From Caulobacterales bacterium (GTDB lineage Bacteria > Pseudomonadota > Alphaproteobacteria > Caulobacterales > Caulobacteraceae): DNA of 64,000 nucleotides. Shown piece by piece: positions 19,165 through 29,004 of this stretch. The translations under genes and the position numbers were made by a program. The stretch lies in contig JAFLCS010000002.1 of the NCBI GenBank assembly GCA_017302105.1, positions 251,001-315,000 of the forward strand, read 5' to 3'. The notes under the pieces were generated by a model that made no database searches, was not told the DNA's origin, and saw only the letters and a program-made list of their open reading frames with translations. The first letter of the stretch is position 1. Each line of letters starts with the position of its first letter.

Positions 19165-19350
19165 GAGCCCCCGCTGTCTCGATGCCTGAGAGATTCCAGC
19201 GCGGGGAAACCGCACCTTGCTCCGTCGGCGAACCCGGCCGGGTTCTTTCCAGCGTCTGTCGTGCTTCGCGGTCCTTTTGCCTGAGCGTTTCCGGGGCGGT
19301 TGCGCCTTCGGCTCCGGGGCCGGTGGGCCACCCCGATCTCTCCCGCGAGA
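19165..19350 (-). promoter_or_regulatory. Tandem glycine riboswitch upstream of gcvT
   Basis: Read on the minus strand, the leader holds two glycine aptamers. The first (about 19268-19350) opens with GCGGGAGAGA and contains GCCGAAGGCGCAA and ACGCTCAGGCAAAAGGAC. The second (about 19165-19266) contains GCCGACGGAGCAA and AATCTCTCAGGCA. These are hallmark glycine-binding core sequences. The arrangement fits a cooperative tandem switch that turns on the glycine cleavage operon when glycine is high. Ends are approximate. Confidence 0.92.
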
Positions 19351-19367
19351 GCGGCTCCAAAGGCCCT

Positions 19368-19384
19368 GACTCCGTTGCGGAGTC
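19368..19384. repeat. Perfect 7-3-7 palindrome upstream of the glycine riboswitch
   Basis: GACTCCG-TTG-CGGAGTC is a perfect inverted repeat in the divergent gcvT/fbp region. Both arms contain GANTC, the site methylated by CcrM in Caulobacterales. It could be an operator near the gcv promoter or a hairpin at the 5' end of the leader. Confidence 0.4.
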
Positions 19385-19441
19385 AAGCGTCGCCGCCTAG
19401 ACAGTCGCCGACCTTTCAAATTCGCCTTCAGGACGCTCGCC

Positions 19442-20410
19442 ATGACCACCCCCGCCGCCCTCGAAACCTGGCTTGCCGGATCTGGAGCGCCCGAGGGCGT
19501 GATCGAGGTCTTGAGCGTGCTGGGCCGGACCTGCGCGGCGATGTCCGAGGTCGTCGCCGGCGGAGCCCTGACCGGCGTGCTGGGCGCGTCTGGCGTCGTC
19601 AATGTCCAGGACGAAGAGCAGAAGAAGCTCGACCTGATCACCAACGATATGCTGACCGAAGCGCTGCTGGCCTGTCCGGTGGTGGCCGGGGTCGCGTCGG
19701 AGGAAATGGACAACAGTCAGGCCGCCGACCATGCGACGGGTCAGTGGCTGGTGCTGTTCGACCCGCTGGACGGCTCGTCCAATATCGACATCAACGCGCC
19801 GGTCGGGACCATATTCTCGATCCTGAAGTCGCCGACGGCGACGCCTTCCGACGCCGATTTCCTGCAGCCGGGCCGCGATCAGGCGGCGTCCGGCTATGTG
19901 CTCTACGGCGCCCAGACCATGCTGGTGCTGACGGTGGGGCGCGGCGTGGTCGGCTTCACCCTGGCGGGCGACGGCGTCTGGCGGCTGACCCATGACGCCA
20001 TCCAGATCCCGGCGGACACCAAGGAGTTCGCGATCAATATGTCGAACCAGCGCCACTGGGCCGAGAACGTCCAGCGCTACATCGATGGCTGCCTGAAGGG
20101 CACCGAGGGGCCGAGGGCCAAGAATTTCAATATGCGCTGGGTCGCGGCCATGGTGGCGGACGTGCACCGGGTGCTGATGCGCGGCGGCGTGTTCCTTTAC
20201 CCATGGGACAGGCGCGAGCCGGGCAAGCCGGGCAAGCTACGCCTGATGTATGAGGGCAATCCGATGGCTCTGCTGGTCGAACAGGCCGGCGGCAAGGCGA
20301 CCACGGACGGCGTTCAGCGCATTCTGGACGTCGAGCCGACCCAGCTGCACCAGCGCGTCCCGATCGCCCTGGGCTCGGCCAATGAGATCGATCAGGTGGC
20401 GGCGGCGTAG
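19442..20410 (+). CDS. fbp: Fructose-1,6-bisphosphatase, class 1
   Basis: The enzyme hydrolyses fructose 1,6-bisphosphate for gluconeogenesis. The 322-residue protein has the metal-binding signature [20 protein letters not shown], the upstream GVASEEMD glutamates, and the substrate motifs [20 protein letters not shown] and [11 protein letters not shown]. The length is standard for class 1. It is divergent from gcvT and convergent with the deaminase gene, overlapping it by 19 bp. Confidence 0.96.
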   Translation: MTTPAALETWLAGSGAPEGVIEVLSVLGRTCAAMSEVVAGGALTGVLGASGVVNVQDEEQKKLDLITNDMLTEALLACPVVAGVASEEMDNSQAADHATGQWLVLFDPLDGSSNIDINAPVGTIFSILKSPTATPSDADFLQPGRDQAASGYVLYGAQTMLVLTVGRGVVGFTLAGDGVWRLTHDAIQIPADTKEFAINMSNQRHWAENVQRYIDGCLKGTEGPRAKNFNMRWVAAMVADVHRVLMRGGVFLYPWDRREPGKPGKLRLMYEGNPMALLVEQAGGKATTDGVQRILDVEPTQLHQRVPIALGSANEIDQVAAA

Positions 20411-21408
20411 GCCTCGACCTCGGCGATCCGCGCGGCCTTTTCGGCCGGGGTCAGGAATGAACCCTCAAAGCTGTTCCTGGCCATCTGGGTGATCTGGTCG
20501 CGGGTCAGGCCGACGGCCTGGGCCAACTGGGTGTAGTTCTGGTTCGCATAGCCGCCGAAATAGGCCGGGTCGTCCGAGTTCAGGGTGACGTGCAGGCCGC
20601 GCCGCAGCATCTCGGGGACCGGGTGGTCCTTCAGATCATGCACCACGCATAGCTTGAGGTTCGACAGCGGACAGACCGTCAGGGTCATCTGGCTGTCGGC
20701 CAGGCGTGCGATCAGGGTCTCGTCCTCCATCGAGCGGTTGCCGTGATCCATGCGGTCGATGTGCAGCAGGTCCAGCGCCTCACGGACGTATTCGGGCGGG
20801 CCTTCCTCGCCGGCGTGGGCGACGCGTTTCAGGCCCATCTCCCCGGCGCGGTCAAAGACACGCTGGAACTTGGACGGTGGATGACCGACCTCTGAGGAGT
20901 CCAGTCCGACCCCGACGATCCGGTCCAGCCACGGCTCGGCGTCCTTGAGCGTATCGAAGGCCGCGTCCTCATCCAGATGGCGCAGGAAACACAGGATCAG
21001 CTTGGAGGTAACGCCCAGCTCGGCCTCGGCTGCAGCCATGCCGGACAGCAGGCCGTCAGCGGCGACCCTGAACGGCAGGCCCCGATCGGTATGGGTCTGG
21101 GGGTCGAAGAAGATTTCGGCGTGGCGGACATTGTCCGCCTCCGCCCGCTGAAAATAGGCGAAGGCCAGGTCGTGAAAGTCTTGCTCAGTCTGAAGGACAT
21201 TGGCTCCGGCGTAATAGATGTCCAGAAAGTCCTGCAGGTTCGAAAAGTCATAGGCCGCGCGCACGGCCTCGACGCTGTCGAACGGGATCTCGACCTTGTT
21301 GCGTCCGGCCATCTCAAACATCAGCTCGGGCTCAAGCGAGCCTTCGATATGCAGATGCAGCTCGGCCTTGGGCAGGCTGGCGATGTAGTCGGATAGCGAA
21401 GCGGTCAT
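20392..21408 (-). CDS. Adenine deaminase (adenosine-deaminase-like superfamily)
   Basis: The 338-residue amidohydrolase has the zinc motif [16 protein letters not shown], the catalytic [18 protein letters not shown] segment, [25 protein letters not shown] and the metal-binding [11 protein letters not shown]. Residues such as [29 protein letters not shown] and [19 protein letters not shown] match the bacterial adenine deaminases shown for Pseudomonas PA0148-type enzymes better than true adenosine deaminases, so adenine to hypoxanthine is the more likely reaction. This is assigned from remembered family motifs. Confidence 0.85.
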   Translation of the reverse strand: MTASLSDYIASLPKAELHLHIEGSLEPELMFEMAGRNKVEIPFDSVEAVRAAYDFSNLQDFLDIYYAGANVLQTEQDFHDLAFAYFQRAEADNVRHAEIFFDPQTHTDRGLPFRVAADGLLSGMAAAEAELGVTSKLILCFLRHLDEDAAFDTLKDAEPWLDRIVGVGLDSSEVGHPPSKFQRVFDRAGEMGLKRVAHAGEEGPPEYVREALDLLHIDRMDHGNRSMEDETLIARLADSQMTLTVCPLSNLKLCVVHDLKDHPVPEMLRRGLHVTLNSDDPAYFGGYANQNYTQLAQAVGLTRDQITQMARNSFEGSFLTPAEKAARIAEVEAYAAAT

Positions 21409-21465
21409 AGGCAGCCCATGTGATGCGGAGCGCTACCCTGACAGTTGCAGCGCGGAAGTCCAATC

Positions 21466-22221
21466 TCAGATGACGACTAGGAAGATCCAGGCGGTCATCA
21501 CCAGGTTGAACACCATATGGGTCAGCACAGCGCCCCAAAGCGAACCCGTCAGGCGTCTTGCCCAGGAGAACAAAAGGGCTGCCGCAAACATTCCCGCCGC
21601 CCAGATCAGGGCGGGCATGGGCAGAAAGCTCCAGCCGATCCCGGTCCAGATCAGACCGAAATGGCTCAGGTGAACCAGGGCGAACGTCGACGCATCCAGG
21701 ACGGAAGCGCCGGCCTCGCCGTAGCGCGTGCGGAATCCCTCATGGATCAGGCCGCGAAAGAACAGCTCTTCGCCGATGGGGCTGAACAGCATGGACATGG
21801 CCGCGACCACGCCGAACATGATCAGGCGTCCATTCGGGTCGTCTGGAACCGGCGGATAGCCCCGGGCCACATAACCGAACGCATCGCCCGGTGTCCCGGC
21901 GTACAGGGCCTGAAACACCAGTCCCAGGGCGATGCAGAGGCCGGCGGCAAGGCTTGCGGCGAGCACCAGGAATCCCGGCCGCGCTACTCGCACCAGCCCG
22001 ATCCTCTGGCGGCCCGCCCTGGTCAGCAGGATGAAGGGCAGCAGCGCCATCAGGATGAAGACTGGTGTGACCAGTCCGAATCCGGCACCCGCATTGGCCA
22101 GCATCACCAGGCCAAATCGAACACCACAGAACAGCACCACCAGCACCCAGGCGGTGGCCGCATTCAGGTTCATCACGCCGCGGAACGGCGCACGGATCGG
22201 GGAAGCTGGATCTACCGTCAT
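21466..22221 (-). CDS. CPBP-family intramembrane glutamic protease
   Basis: The 251-residue protein has about six to eight hydrophobic segments and the CPBP motif SPIGEELFFRGLIHEGFR near residue 150 (EExxxR), followed by ALVHLSHFGLIW with the second motif His and a late N-rich segment THMVFNLVMTAWIF. These are hallmarks of CAAX-protease/bacteriocin-processing (Rce1/Abi) enzymes. Substrates are unknown; no bacteriocin or prenylated partner is adjacent. The gene stands alone between the deaminase and the secreted paralogues. Confidence 0.88.
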   Translation of the reverse strand: MTVDPASPIRAPFRGVMNLNAATAWVLVVLFCGVRFGLVMLANAGAGFGLVTPVFILMALLPFILLTRAGRQRIGLVRVARPGFLVLAASLAAGLCIALGLVFQALYAGTPGDAFGYVARGYPPVPDDPNGRLIMFGVVAAMSMLFSPIGEELFFRGLIHEGFRTRYGEAGASVLDASTFALVHLSHFGLIWTGIGWSFLPMPALIWAAGMFAAALLFSWARRLTGSLWGAVLTHMVFNLVMTAWIFLVVI

Positions 22222-22278
22222 GGCGCGCGGCGTCTCGCCCTACCCTTGATCAATCGGTCTGCCGCCGAATGGTCCAAG

Positions 22279-23001
22279 CTAGCGGCGGTCCTGGTCGGTG
22301 ACTGAGGAAGATCTCAGGTCTTCGGATCGCGAGAAACGAGATTCTTCGTCGTGACGTAATCCACGGCATTCGCGGCCAGGATTGCGCGCCTTGTTGCGGG
22401 TTTGCTGAAAGACGTGATCGAACAAGGCGTCGAGCGCGGGACGATGGGTCATCAGGAAAACGCCGTTGGCCAGGTTCTCGCCGAGGTTGGTGACGACCGA
22501 AGTTTCCAGTTGCGGCGCCGTCAAGGCCATCTCCAGAGCGTCGGCGGAGGTGAAGTGAATGGTGCCGGCAATCACGCTCGAATTGCGCAGCCTGGTATTT
22601 CCGCCGTCACGGGCCCGCGCGAAAAAGGGCCAGTCTCTCTGTTCACCCGCCTGCCGATAGGGGGCCAGCGTAACTTCAGCCGACGTCGAGCGCGTATTTG
22701 TCATCCGAACCGCATGAATGACGGTGACGTACCGCAACGGCGAGCGGGCCCCCGTCTCAAGGTCGCGAATGCCGTAGTTCAACTCGATGCGCGGAAACTC
22801 GATGTTGGCCCGGGCGTTCTGGCGCGGCGGGGCCCAGACGGCCTCGCCGAAGACCATCCGGTCGCCGTCCATCTCGATGTAGATCTGATGCTCCCCGGCA
22901 GGGCCGCGCAGGGTCGTTTCGCAAACCCGGATCTGCGCCTGGGCCGCCGTCGCCGTCGCCGTCATCAGAACGGCAGCAGCGGTTAGACTGATAAGCTTCA
23001 T
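22279..23001 (-). CDS. Secreted protein of unknown function, paralogue A
   Basis: The 240-residue precursor starts at the ATG at 23001 with GGAGGCG 5 bp upstream and has a signal peptide (MKLISLTAAAVLMTATATAAQA). The mature part opens QIRVCETTLRGPAGEHQIYI and contains LNYGIRDLETGARSPLRYVT and VIHAVRMTNTRSTSAEV. It shares these blocks in order with the protein encoded at 23155-23859. The C-terminal tail is Arg/Ser-rich and differs from the paralogue. The family is not recognised. It lies just downstream of a relic of the argS 3' end. Confidence 0.8.
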   Translation of the reverse strand: MKLISLTAAAVLMTATATAAQAQIRVCETTLRGPAGEHQIYIEMDGDRMVFGEAVWAPPRQNARANIEFPRIELNYGIRDLETGARSPLRYVTVIHAVRMTNTRSTSAEVTLAPYRQAGEQRDWPFFARARDGGNTRLRNSSVIAGTIHFTSADALEMALTAPQLETSVVTNLGENLANGVFLMTHRPALDALFDHVFQQTRNKARNPGRECRGLRHDEESRFSRSEDLRSSSVTDQDRR

Positions 23002-23058
23002 ACTCGCCTCCACGGTGTTGAGAATATTGCAGACGCGTCATGGTGGAGGCAAGTCGCG

Positions 23059-23142
23059 CTACATCCGATCCGGCAATTCAATCCCCAGCAGATGCAGCGC
23101 CGTTTCCAGCTGTTTCAGGATGACCTCGACCAGGGCTGGCCT
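23059..23142 (-). pseudogene. Relic of the argS 3' end
   Basis: On the minus strand, bases 23136 to 23062 encode 25 residues beginning ALVEVILKQLETALHLLG and ending PDRM, followed by TAG (23061-23059). The true argS C-terminus (24004-23930) encodes [18 protein letters not shown]...PAQM: 17 of 25 residues are identical with no gap, and both end in M-TAG. The relic lies between paralogues A and B exactly where argS would lie relative to A. It marks an old tandem duplication of argS 3' end plus the secreted gene. Confidence 0.85.
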
Positions 23143-23154
23143 GATCACTCCGCA

Positions 23155-23859
23155 TCACGGGCCTTCCGCTGCTCTCCTGGCCAGGCCTACGATCACGCCG
23201 TGCTCATCGTTTGCGCGCGTGCACTCTACAGGATGGCTTGCGCGACGGCGGGCTTCCCGGAAGGCTCTGTCAAACAGAGCATCGAGCACGACACGGTAGG
23301 TCAGGTTCCAAATCCCCGACGAGACGCGCACGTTGCGGTCGGTGACGGCGTGCGACTCGACCTGGGGAGCCGTTGAGAACATGTCTAGCGCGGCCGACGA
23401 GCCAAATCCCACGCTTCCAGCGAGATTGAAAATGCTATCCCTCGCGGCGTCGTTTCGAGCGTCGGCGAATGAGGCCCAGTCCCGCCTTTCCAGCCATTCC
23501 GTCTCACCATACCGCCGAATACGGACCTCGGCTGAGGTCGCGTTCGAATCGGCAATGCGCGCAGCATGGATCACGTGAACATAGAAAAGCGGGCCGCGCT
23601 CGCCGGTCTCAAGATCCCGCACGCCATAGTACATTGCGACCATGGGCAATGCTCGTCCCCGAACCGCGGTTTGATTGGGCGGGCGCCAGGTCGCCAGGCC
23701 AAACATCGGCTGGCCGTCTTCCAGAAGGATCTGGATGATGTGTTCGCCGGCAGGTCCTCTCATCACGCCTTCGCAGACGCGTTGCTGCTGGGCCAGGGAC
23801 GGGCCACCAGCTAAAATTGCCGAGACAACAGCAAAGAGTGGAAGGACCAACCTCCGCAT
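23155..23859 (-). CDS. Secreted protein of unknown function, paralogue B
   Basis: The 234-residue precursor begins MRRLVLPLFAVVSAILAGG with a signal peptide ending near SLAQQ. The mature part opens QRVCEGVMRGPAGEHIIQIL and carries MYYGVRDLETGERGPLFYVH and VIHAARIADSNATSAEV, the same blocks as paralogue A. Conserved Cys near the mature N-terminus and in the C-terminal region may form a disulfide. I use the ATG at 23859 because the signal peptide begins there. It follows argS by 67 bp on the same strand. The function is unknown. Confidence 0.8.
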   Translation of the reverse strand: MRRLVLPLFAVVSAILAGGPSLAQQQRVCEGVMRGPAGEHIIQILLEDGQPMFGLATWRPPNQTAVRGRALPMVAMYYGVRDLETGERGPLFYVHVIHAARIADSNATSAEVRIRRYGETEWLERRDWASFADARNDAARDSIFNLAGSVGFGSSAALDMFSTAPQVESHAVTDRNVRVSSGIWNLTYRVVLDALFDRAFREARRRASHPVECTRANDEHGVIVGLARRAAEGP

Positions 23860-23926
23860 AGGGCACCCCGAGACTGCCACATTAGCCAAAAAGACTAAAT
23901 GGCACCGAGGCGGCGCGCAACCAGGC

Positions 23927-25720
23927 CTACATCTGCGCCGGCGTCTCAACCCCCAGAAGTTCCAGCGCCATCTCCAATTGCTTCAGCACCGCTTCGACCA
24001 GGGCCAGGCGCGAACCGCGCGTGGCCTCATGCCCCGGGGCCAGGATTGGACAGGCGGCATAGAATTTCGAGAAAGCCTGGGCCAGCCGGTAGGCGTGCTC
24101 GGCCAGGGTGTTGGGCCCGCGCCGGTCATAGGCCTCCTGGACGGCCTGATCGAAGGCGTCCAGCACCAGGGCCAGGTCGCGCTCGGACGGTTCGACGATC
24201 TGGATCTCGCCGGTGGCGACGTTCTCGGCCGCGGCCCGCCGCAGCAAGGATTTGATCCGCACAGCCTGATAGAGCAGGTACGGCCCGGTCTTGCCCTCGA
24301 AGCTGGTGAACCGATCCAGATCAAAGATATAGCTCGTGCCACGCCAGTTCGACAGGTCGGCGAACTTCAGGGCCGCGACGGCCACCTTGCCGGCGATGTC
24401 CTCGAACTCTTCGGGCGACAGGTCTTCGCCGAGTCCCGCCTCGTGCAAGCGCGCTCGGGCCTTCTCGCGGGTCATTTCGATCAGGTCGGCCAGCTTCAGT
24501 ACCCCACCGGCGCGGGTCTTGAAGGGCTTGCCGTCCGGGCCATTCATGGTGCCGAAGCCCAGATGCTCAAGCTGACCCGGTTGGGCGTAGCCAGCCAGAT
24601 AGGCGGCGCGAAACACCTGCTCGAAATGTTCGGCCTGGCGCTGGTCCACGACATACAGAGCCAGGTCGAAGTCCTGTTCTTGCCGCCGATCTAGGATGGT
24701 CGCCAGGTCGGTCGTGCCGTACATGGCGGACCCTTCCGACGAAATCACCAGCAGCGGATCGGGGGAGGGAACCGTCACGACCGAACCGTCGGCCAGCTTC
24801 TTGGTCTTGGTCTCGCCCTCGCCGGCGACGTGGACGACGCGCGCGCCCTGGTCGTCGACCAGCAGGCTCCGGGCTTCCAGCTCGGCGACCATGCCGGGGA
24901 TCAGGGGGTCGGCGTCCGCCTCGCCCTTCCACAGGTCAAAGGTCACGCCCAGCGCCCCGAAGTCGCGCTGGAGAGCGGCCATCGAGACGTCGTGCATATG
25001 CTTCCACAGGGCGCGGTAGCCCGACCGCCCGGCCTGCAGTTCGGCGGTTGCCTTTCGGGCCCGGTCACGGAAGGCCGGATCGTCCTTGGCACGTCCCGCA
25101 GCGAGCGGATAGAGCCGCTCGAGATCTTCAAGGCTGACCGGACTCTCGGCAGGGTAGGGACCTCCGTTCTGGAAGCTCTCGGCCCGACCTTCGTCCTCAA
25201 GAGCCGCGATCAGCAGGCCCATCTGGAAGCCCCAGTCGCCGAAATGGGCATCGCCCCAGACGATGTCCCCACGAAACCGGAACAGACGCTTCAGGCTTTC
25301 GCCGATGATCGACGATCTCAGGTGCCCGACGTGCATCGGCTTCGCCACATTTGGCCCGCCGTAGTCGATGATGACCCGGCGCGGTACGGCGACAGGTGAC
25401 GCTCCCAGCATGGGGCTGGCTGAAACCGCCGCCGCGCGGGCCGCAAGCGCGGCGTCAGTTACGCGCAGATTGATGAAACCGGGGCCGGCGATCTCGATCG
25501 AAGCGATATCCGGATGCCCGTCCAGGTGCGCAACGACGCGTCCGGCCAGCTCGCGCGGGTTGGCCTTGGCCTGTTTGGCGGCAGCCAGTGCGCCATTGGA
25601 CTGGAAATCGGCAAGGTCAGGCCGGTCTGACGGACTGACCCGTGCCAGGTCTTCGGGCAAGCCTTCGGCAGCGAAGGCGGCACCGACCGCTTCGCTCAGA
25701 CGGCTCTTGAGATCGCTCAT
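23927..25720 (-). CDS. argS: Arginyl-tRNA synthetase
   Basis: The class I enzyme charges tRNA-Arg. The 597-residue protein has an N-terminal additional domain, the HIGH-type motif [14 protein letters not shown] near residue 128, and the anticodon-binding helical C-terminus with [20 protein letters not shown] and the terminal [10 protein letters not shown]. The KMSK signature is replaced, as in many ArgRS, by [19 protein letters not shown]. The start overlaps the stop of the upstream secreted gene by 4 bp. A relic of its 3' end lies 0.8 kb downstream. Confidence 0.97.
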   Translation of the reverse strand: MSDLKSRLSEAVGAAFAAEGLPEDLARVSPSDRPDLADFQSNGALAAAKQAKANPRELAGRVVAHLDGHPDIASIEIAGPGFINLRVTDAALAARAAAVSASPMLGASPVAVPRRVIIDYGGPNVAKPMHVGHLRSSIIGESLKRLFRFRGDIVWGDAHFGDWGFQMGLLIAALEDEGRAESFQNGGPYPAESPVSLEDLERLYPLAAGRAKDDPAFRDRARKATAELQAGRSGYRALWKHMHDVSMAALQRDFGALGVTFDLWKGEADADPLIPGMVAELEARSLLVDDQGARVVHVAGEGETKTKKLADGSVVTVPSPDPLLVISSEGSAMYGTTDLATILDRRQEQDFDLALYVVDQRQAEHFEQVFRAAYLAGYAQPGQLEHLGFGTMNGPDGKPFKTRAGGVLKLADLIEMTREKARARLHEAGLGEDLSPEEFEDIAGKVAVAALKFADLSNWRGTSYIFDLDRFTSFEGKTGPYLLYQAVRIKSLLRRAAAENVATGEIQIVEPSERDLALVLDAFDQAVQEAYDRRGPNTLAEHAYRLAQAFSKFYAACPILAPGHEATRGSRLALVEAVLKQLEMALELLGVETPAQM

Positions 25721-26364
25721 TCGCTGGGTGCGCCGGCGTTGGCGCGGAATCGGGCACCGTTGCGATTGAACTCCGCCATTTCGGGCGTGACCTCGAAGCC
25801 GACCAGAACCTCAAAGTTGGAACCCGAGACGGTGATGTCGCGTCGCGGGATAGTCAGGCCGCGGATCTCTTCAGTGACATAGGTGCGGTCGTCGCCGTTG
25901 AAATTGACCGGCAGGTCAAAATATTCCTTGGCGAGGATGGCGGAATTCCGCTCGGTCACGGCAACCCAATAGCGGTAGGTCCGCTGACCGTCCGTCGCCT
26001 GGGGGCCGCGTCCGAGATGGAACAGGATGTTCATATCGATGCGGATGGGATCGGCTTCGCGATAGACGCACTCGGCCTCGACGCCTTCGATTTCACCGGT
26101 GTAGCCGACGGCCGAATAGGTCTGCTGGCCACCTTCAAACTCAACATAACGCGCGGCGTCATAGAGGATGCGCACAAAGGGGCAGGGGCCCGCGTTCGGA
26201 CGCTCGCGCAGCGGTGCGGGCGTCGCATTGAACTCCTGGTCCCGCTGATCGCGTTCGCGCCGGGTACGATTGTCATCATCCTGTGGACCCAACTGCGCCA
26301 GAGCAGGCGTGGCGACAGCGAACAGGGCCAGGGCCGAGACAACGAGGGCGAATGGACGACGCAT
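25717..26364 (-). CDS. Secreted protein of unknown function upstream of argS
   Basis: The 215-residue precursor starts [18 protein letters not shown] with cleavage expected after PALAQ. The mature part has a charged, Asp/Arg-rich linker ([19 protein letters not shown]), then a folded region with [19 protein letters not shown] and [17 protein letters not shown] holding two Cys. The usable start is the ATG at 26364, which places the signal peptide at the N-terminus. It is translationally coupled to argS. No family is recognised; it does not share the blocks of paralogues A and B. Confidence 0.75.
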   Translation of the reverse strand: MRRPFALVVSALALFAVATPALAQLGPQDDDNRTRRERDQRDQEFNATPAPLRERPNAGPCPFVRILYDAARYVEFEGGQQTYSAVGYTGEIEGVEAECVYREADPIRIDMNILFHLGRGPQATDGQRTYRYWVAVTERNSAILAKEYFDLPVNFNGDDRTYVTEEIRGLTIPRRDITVSGSNFEVLVGFEVTPEMAEFNRNGARFRANAGAPSE

Positions 26365-26498
26365 GAGAAACCTAGCGAGCAAGCGAAACGGGTCGCCGGA
26401 CGGCGAAGCCACGACGCTTGCGCGTGATAGCGGCTAAACCGAGGCATCGCAACGCGCTGGCGCTGGTCATCATCGCGTTCGGTCGCTACCTAGGCCGG

Positions 26499-27461
26499 GT
26501 GACCGATCCAGCTTCGCCCCGCCCCCTTCTCACTGTGCGCCTGGCAACGCCGCGAGGCTTCTGTGCCGGCGTGGATCGCGCCATCCAGATCGTCGAGCGC
26601 GCGCTCGAGAAATATGGCGCTCCCGTCTTTGTCCGGCATGAAATCGTGCACAACCGCCATGTGGTTGAGCGCCTGCGCCATCTGGGAGCCGTCTTTGTCG
26701 AAGAGCTGGATGAGTGTCCTGCTGATCGCCCGGTCGTCTTTTCGGCACACGGGGTCCCGAAAGCCGTACCTGCGGAGGCGCGACGTCGGGATCTGTTCTT
26801 TCTGGATGCGACCTGTCCGTTGGTGTCGAAGGTCCATGTCGAGGCCGAACGGCATTTTTCGGCGGGGCGGCAGATCGTCCTGATCGGCCATGCCGGTCAC
26901 CCGGAGGTTGAGGGGACCATGGGCCAACTGCCGGACGGGGCGGTCACCCTGATCGAAACCCCCCAGGATGCTGAGCGGTTCGAACCCCGCGATGCGGCCA
27001 ACCTGGCCTATGTCACCCAGACGACCCTGTCGCTGGATGATACGGCCGAGATCATCGGTGTCCTGAAGCGTCGGTTCCCTGGCCTGCCGGACCCCCACAA
27101 GGAAGACATCTGCTACGCCACCACCAATCGTCAGGAAGCGGTCAAGCGGATTGCGGCCGATAGTGACCTGGTTCTGGTGATCGGCTCGCCCAATTCTTCG
27201 AACTCGGTTCGACTCGTCGAGGTCGCGCGCCGCGCCGGGGCCAAGGTGGCGCGGTTGATCGATGATGCCCAGGCGGTCGACTGGGCCTGGTTCGACGGGG
27301 TGTCGAGGGTCGGTATCACGGCCGGGGCCTCGGCCCCTGAGCCTCTTATTGAGGCCCTTCTGGCCGCCATTACGTCTCGTTTCGATGCGGAGGTCGTCGA
27401 GGATTCGGGCGCGCGCGAAACCGTTACGTTCAAGCTGCCCCGCGTGCTGGCCGAGAATTGA
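26499..27461 (+). CDS. ispH: 4-hydroxy-3-methylbut-2-enyl diphosphate reductase
   Basis: IspH makes IPP and DMAPP in the last step of the MEP isoprenoid pathway with a 4Fe-4S cluster. Cluster cysteines lie in [23 protein letters not shown] and [26 protein letters not shown] and GTMGQ complete the active site. A GTG start at 26499 gives 320 residues, the usual length; the frame opens earlier (TTG at 26418) but the extension resembles no family sequence. The stop overlaps the rnhA start. Confidence 0.95.
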   Translation: MTDPASPRPLLTVRLATPRGFCAGVDRAIQIVERALEKYGAPVFVRHEIVHNRHVVERLRHLGAVFVEELDECPADRPVVFSAHGVPKAVPAEARRRDLFFLDATCPLVSKVHVEAERHFSAGRQIVLIGHAGHPEVEGTMGQLPDGAVTLIETPQDAERFEPRDAANLAYVTQTTLSLDDTAEIIGVLKRRFPGLPDPHKEDICYATTNRQEAVKRIAADSDLVLVIGSPNSSNSVRLVEVARRAGAKVARLIDDAQAVDWAWFDGVSRVGITAGASAPEPLIEALLAAITSRFDAEVVEDSGARETVTFKLPRVLAEN

Positions 27462-27895
27462 GCTTGCCCCACGTGACCATTCACACCGATGGGGCCTGCA
27501 AGGGCAATCCCGGCCGCGGCGGCTGGGGCGCGATTCTACAGTCCGGCCACCACGAAAAGGAGCTGTGGGGCGGAGAGGGCCAGACGACCAACAACCGGAT
27601 GGAACTGACAGCGGCCATCATGGCGCTGGAAGCCTTGAAGGGGCCGAGTGACGTCGCGCTCTATACGGACAGCAAATACGTCATGCAGGGGATCACCGAG
27701 TGGATCGGCGGCTGGAAGGCGCGGGGCTGGAAGACGGCTGACAAGAAGCCGGTCAAGAACGAGGACCTGTGGCGTCGGCTGGATGCGGCGCGCGGACGCC
27801 ACCGTGTCAAATGGCACTGGGTCAAGGGACACGCCGGTCACGAACTGAACGAGCGGGCGGATGCCCTGGCCAATCGCGGCCTCGAGGAGCTCTAG
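27458..27895 (+). CDS. rnhA: Ribonuclease HI
   Basis: RNase HI degrades RNA in RNA:DNA hybrids. The 145-residue protein has the DEDD catalytic set: [15 protein letters not shown] (Asp), [15 protein letters not shown] (Glu), [13 protein letters not shown] (Asp) and NERADALAN (Asp), plus the basic handle [18 protein letters not shown]. The start is taken as the TTG overlapping the ispH stop; a TTG two codons later or the GTG at 27473 are alternatives that would still keep the catalytic core. Confidence 0.95.
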   Translation: MSLPHVTIHTDGACKGNPGRGGWGAILQSGHHEKELWGGEGQTTNNRMELTAAIMALEALKGPSDVALYTDSKYVMQGITEWIGGWKARGWKTADKKPVKNEDLWRRLDAARGRHRVKWHWVKGHAGHELNERADALANRGLEEL

Positions 27896-27902
27896 CCGCT
27901 CC

Positions 27903-28385
27903 CTACTCCCGGCGGCGGCGCTGGTTCGGCGGCAGATCTTCTTCGGCGTTGGGAAGGGCCTGGCGACCGACGGTGCCCAGAAGCTGTTCCAGAACCGTCA
28001 ACTCACGCCCGCGCGTCGGCGTCTCACGATCGTTGAAGGCCAGCTCGCGGCCATCTTCGAGGTTCAGGTTCTCGACGCCGATCACCCGGCCCGAATCGTC
28101 GAAGGTGATCTGGGTGACCGAGCGTTGGGTCACCTCCGGCAGGTTGAAGGTGTATTTGGCCGTCGTCTGCGAGATGTAGAACCAGACACTTTCGGGTTCA
28201 AAGGTCGAAACCACGGACGGCGATCCGAGGCGCGCCTGCACGGTGTCGCGTGTATCGGTACCGACAACGATGTCCGCCGGCTGCACATCCACCGGCTGGA
28301 AGCCGTGGCGTGAAACCTGGGGCGAACAGGCCGCAATCGCCAGGACGGCAGAGGCCAGAAATGCAGCACGGAGAGCGACGGACAT
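27903..28385 (-). CDS. bamE: Outer membrane protein assembly factor BamE
   Basis: BamE is a small lipoprotein of the beta-barrel assembly machine at the inner face of the outer membrane. The 160-residue precursor has a lipobox (LAIAAC), then FQPVDVQPADIVVGTDTRDT, VQARLGSPSVVSTFEPESVW and FYISQTTAKY, the SmpA/OmlA-domain blocks. A C-terminal basic tail (NQRRRRE) is lineage-specific. It is convergent with rnhA and divergent from the UQCC gene. Confidence 0.92.
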   Translation of the reverse strand: MSVALRAAFLASAVLAIAACSPQVSRHGFQPVDVQPADIVVGTDTRDTVQARLGSPSVVSTFEPESVWFYISQTTAKYTFNLPEVTQRSVTQITFDDSGRVIGVENLNLEDGRELAFNDRETPTRGRELTVLEQLLGTVGRQALPNAEEDLPPNQRRRRE

Positions 28386-28470
28386 GAACAGTTCCGAATT
28401 TGAGCGGCCTTTGACCTAGCGCGCACGGAGGATTAGTTCAACGCCAAGACCGAAATGGGGCGAACCAGGC

Positions 28471-29004
28471 GTGCTTGAACGGCTTTTCCGACCTCGTCAG
28501 GCGCGCGTCGCCGGCGAGGCTCTCTATGCAGGGCTGGTCGACCAGGCCCGGCGTCCGGAACTCTATCGTGAGCTGGGTGTCGACGACCGCATTGATGCCC
28601 GCTTTGAGCTCTATGTTCTGCACCTCAGCCTGTTGCTGGCCCGCCTGAAGACCGAGGGAGAGGCGGCGGCTGAATTGGGTCAGGTCGTCTTCGACACCTT
28701 CGTTGGAGCCCTCGATGACTCGCTCAGAGAGTTGGGTGTGGGCGACCTGTCAGTAGCCAAGAAGATGCGCAAGCTGGGTGAGGCGGTCTATGGTCGCATT
28801 CTCGGTTATCAACGCGCCCTGGAGGCGTCGGACCGCGAGGCGCTGGCCAGTCTGCTGGCCCGGGCCGTCTATGGTGACGAGGCTCGATCCGCCGAGTCGG
28901 TTCAGCTTGCCGACTACGCCATCAACACCCATCTGGCTCTGTCAGATCAACGGCTGGACGACATATTGCGCGGTCGTCTCGCCTGGCCCGGAGTGACCGC
29001 GTGA
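28471..29004 (+). CDS. Ubiquinol-cytochrome c chaperone (CBP3/UQCC1 family)
   Basis: The 177-residue helical protein belongs to the family that helps assemble the cytochrome bc1 complex, best known from mitochondrial CBP3/UQCC1. Diagnostic blocks are YAGLVDQARRPELYRELGV, DDRIDARFELYVLHLSLLLA, and VAKKMRKLGEAVYGRILGY. No signal peptide is present, so it acts in the cytoplasm. It overlaps yceD by 4 bp (GTGA) and shares the divergent promoter region with bamE. Confidence 0.9.
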   Translation: MLERLFRPRQARVAGEALYAGLVDQARRPELYRELGVDDRIDARFELYVLHLSLLLARLKTEGEAAAELGQVVFDTFVGALDDSLRELGVGDLSVAKKMRKLGEAVYGRILGYQRALEASDREALASLLARAVYGDEARSAESVQLADYAINTHLALSDQRLDDILRGRLAWPGVTA

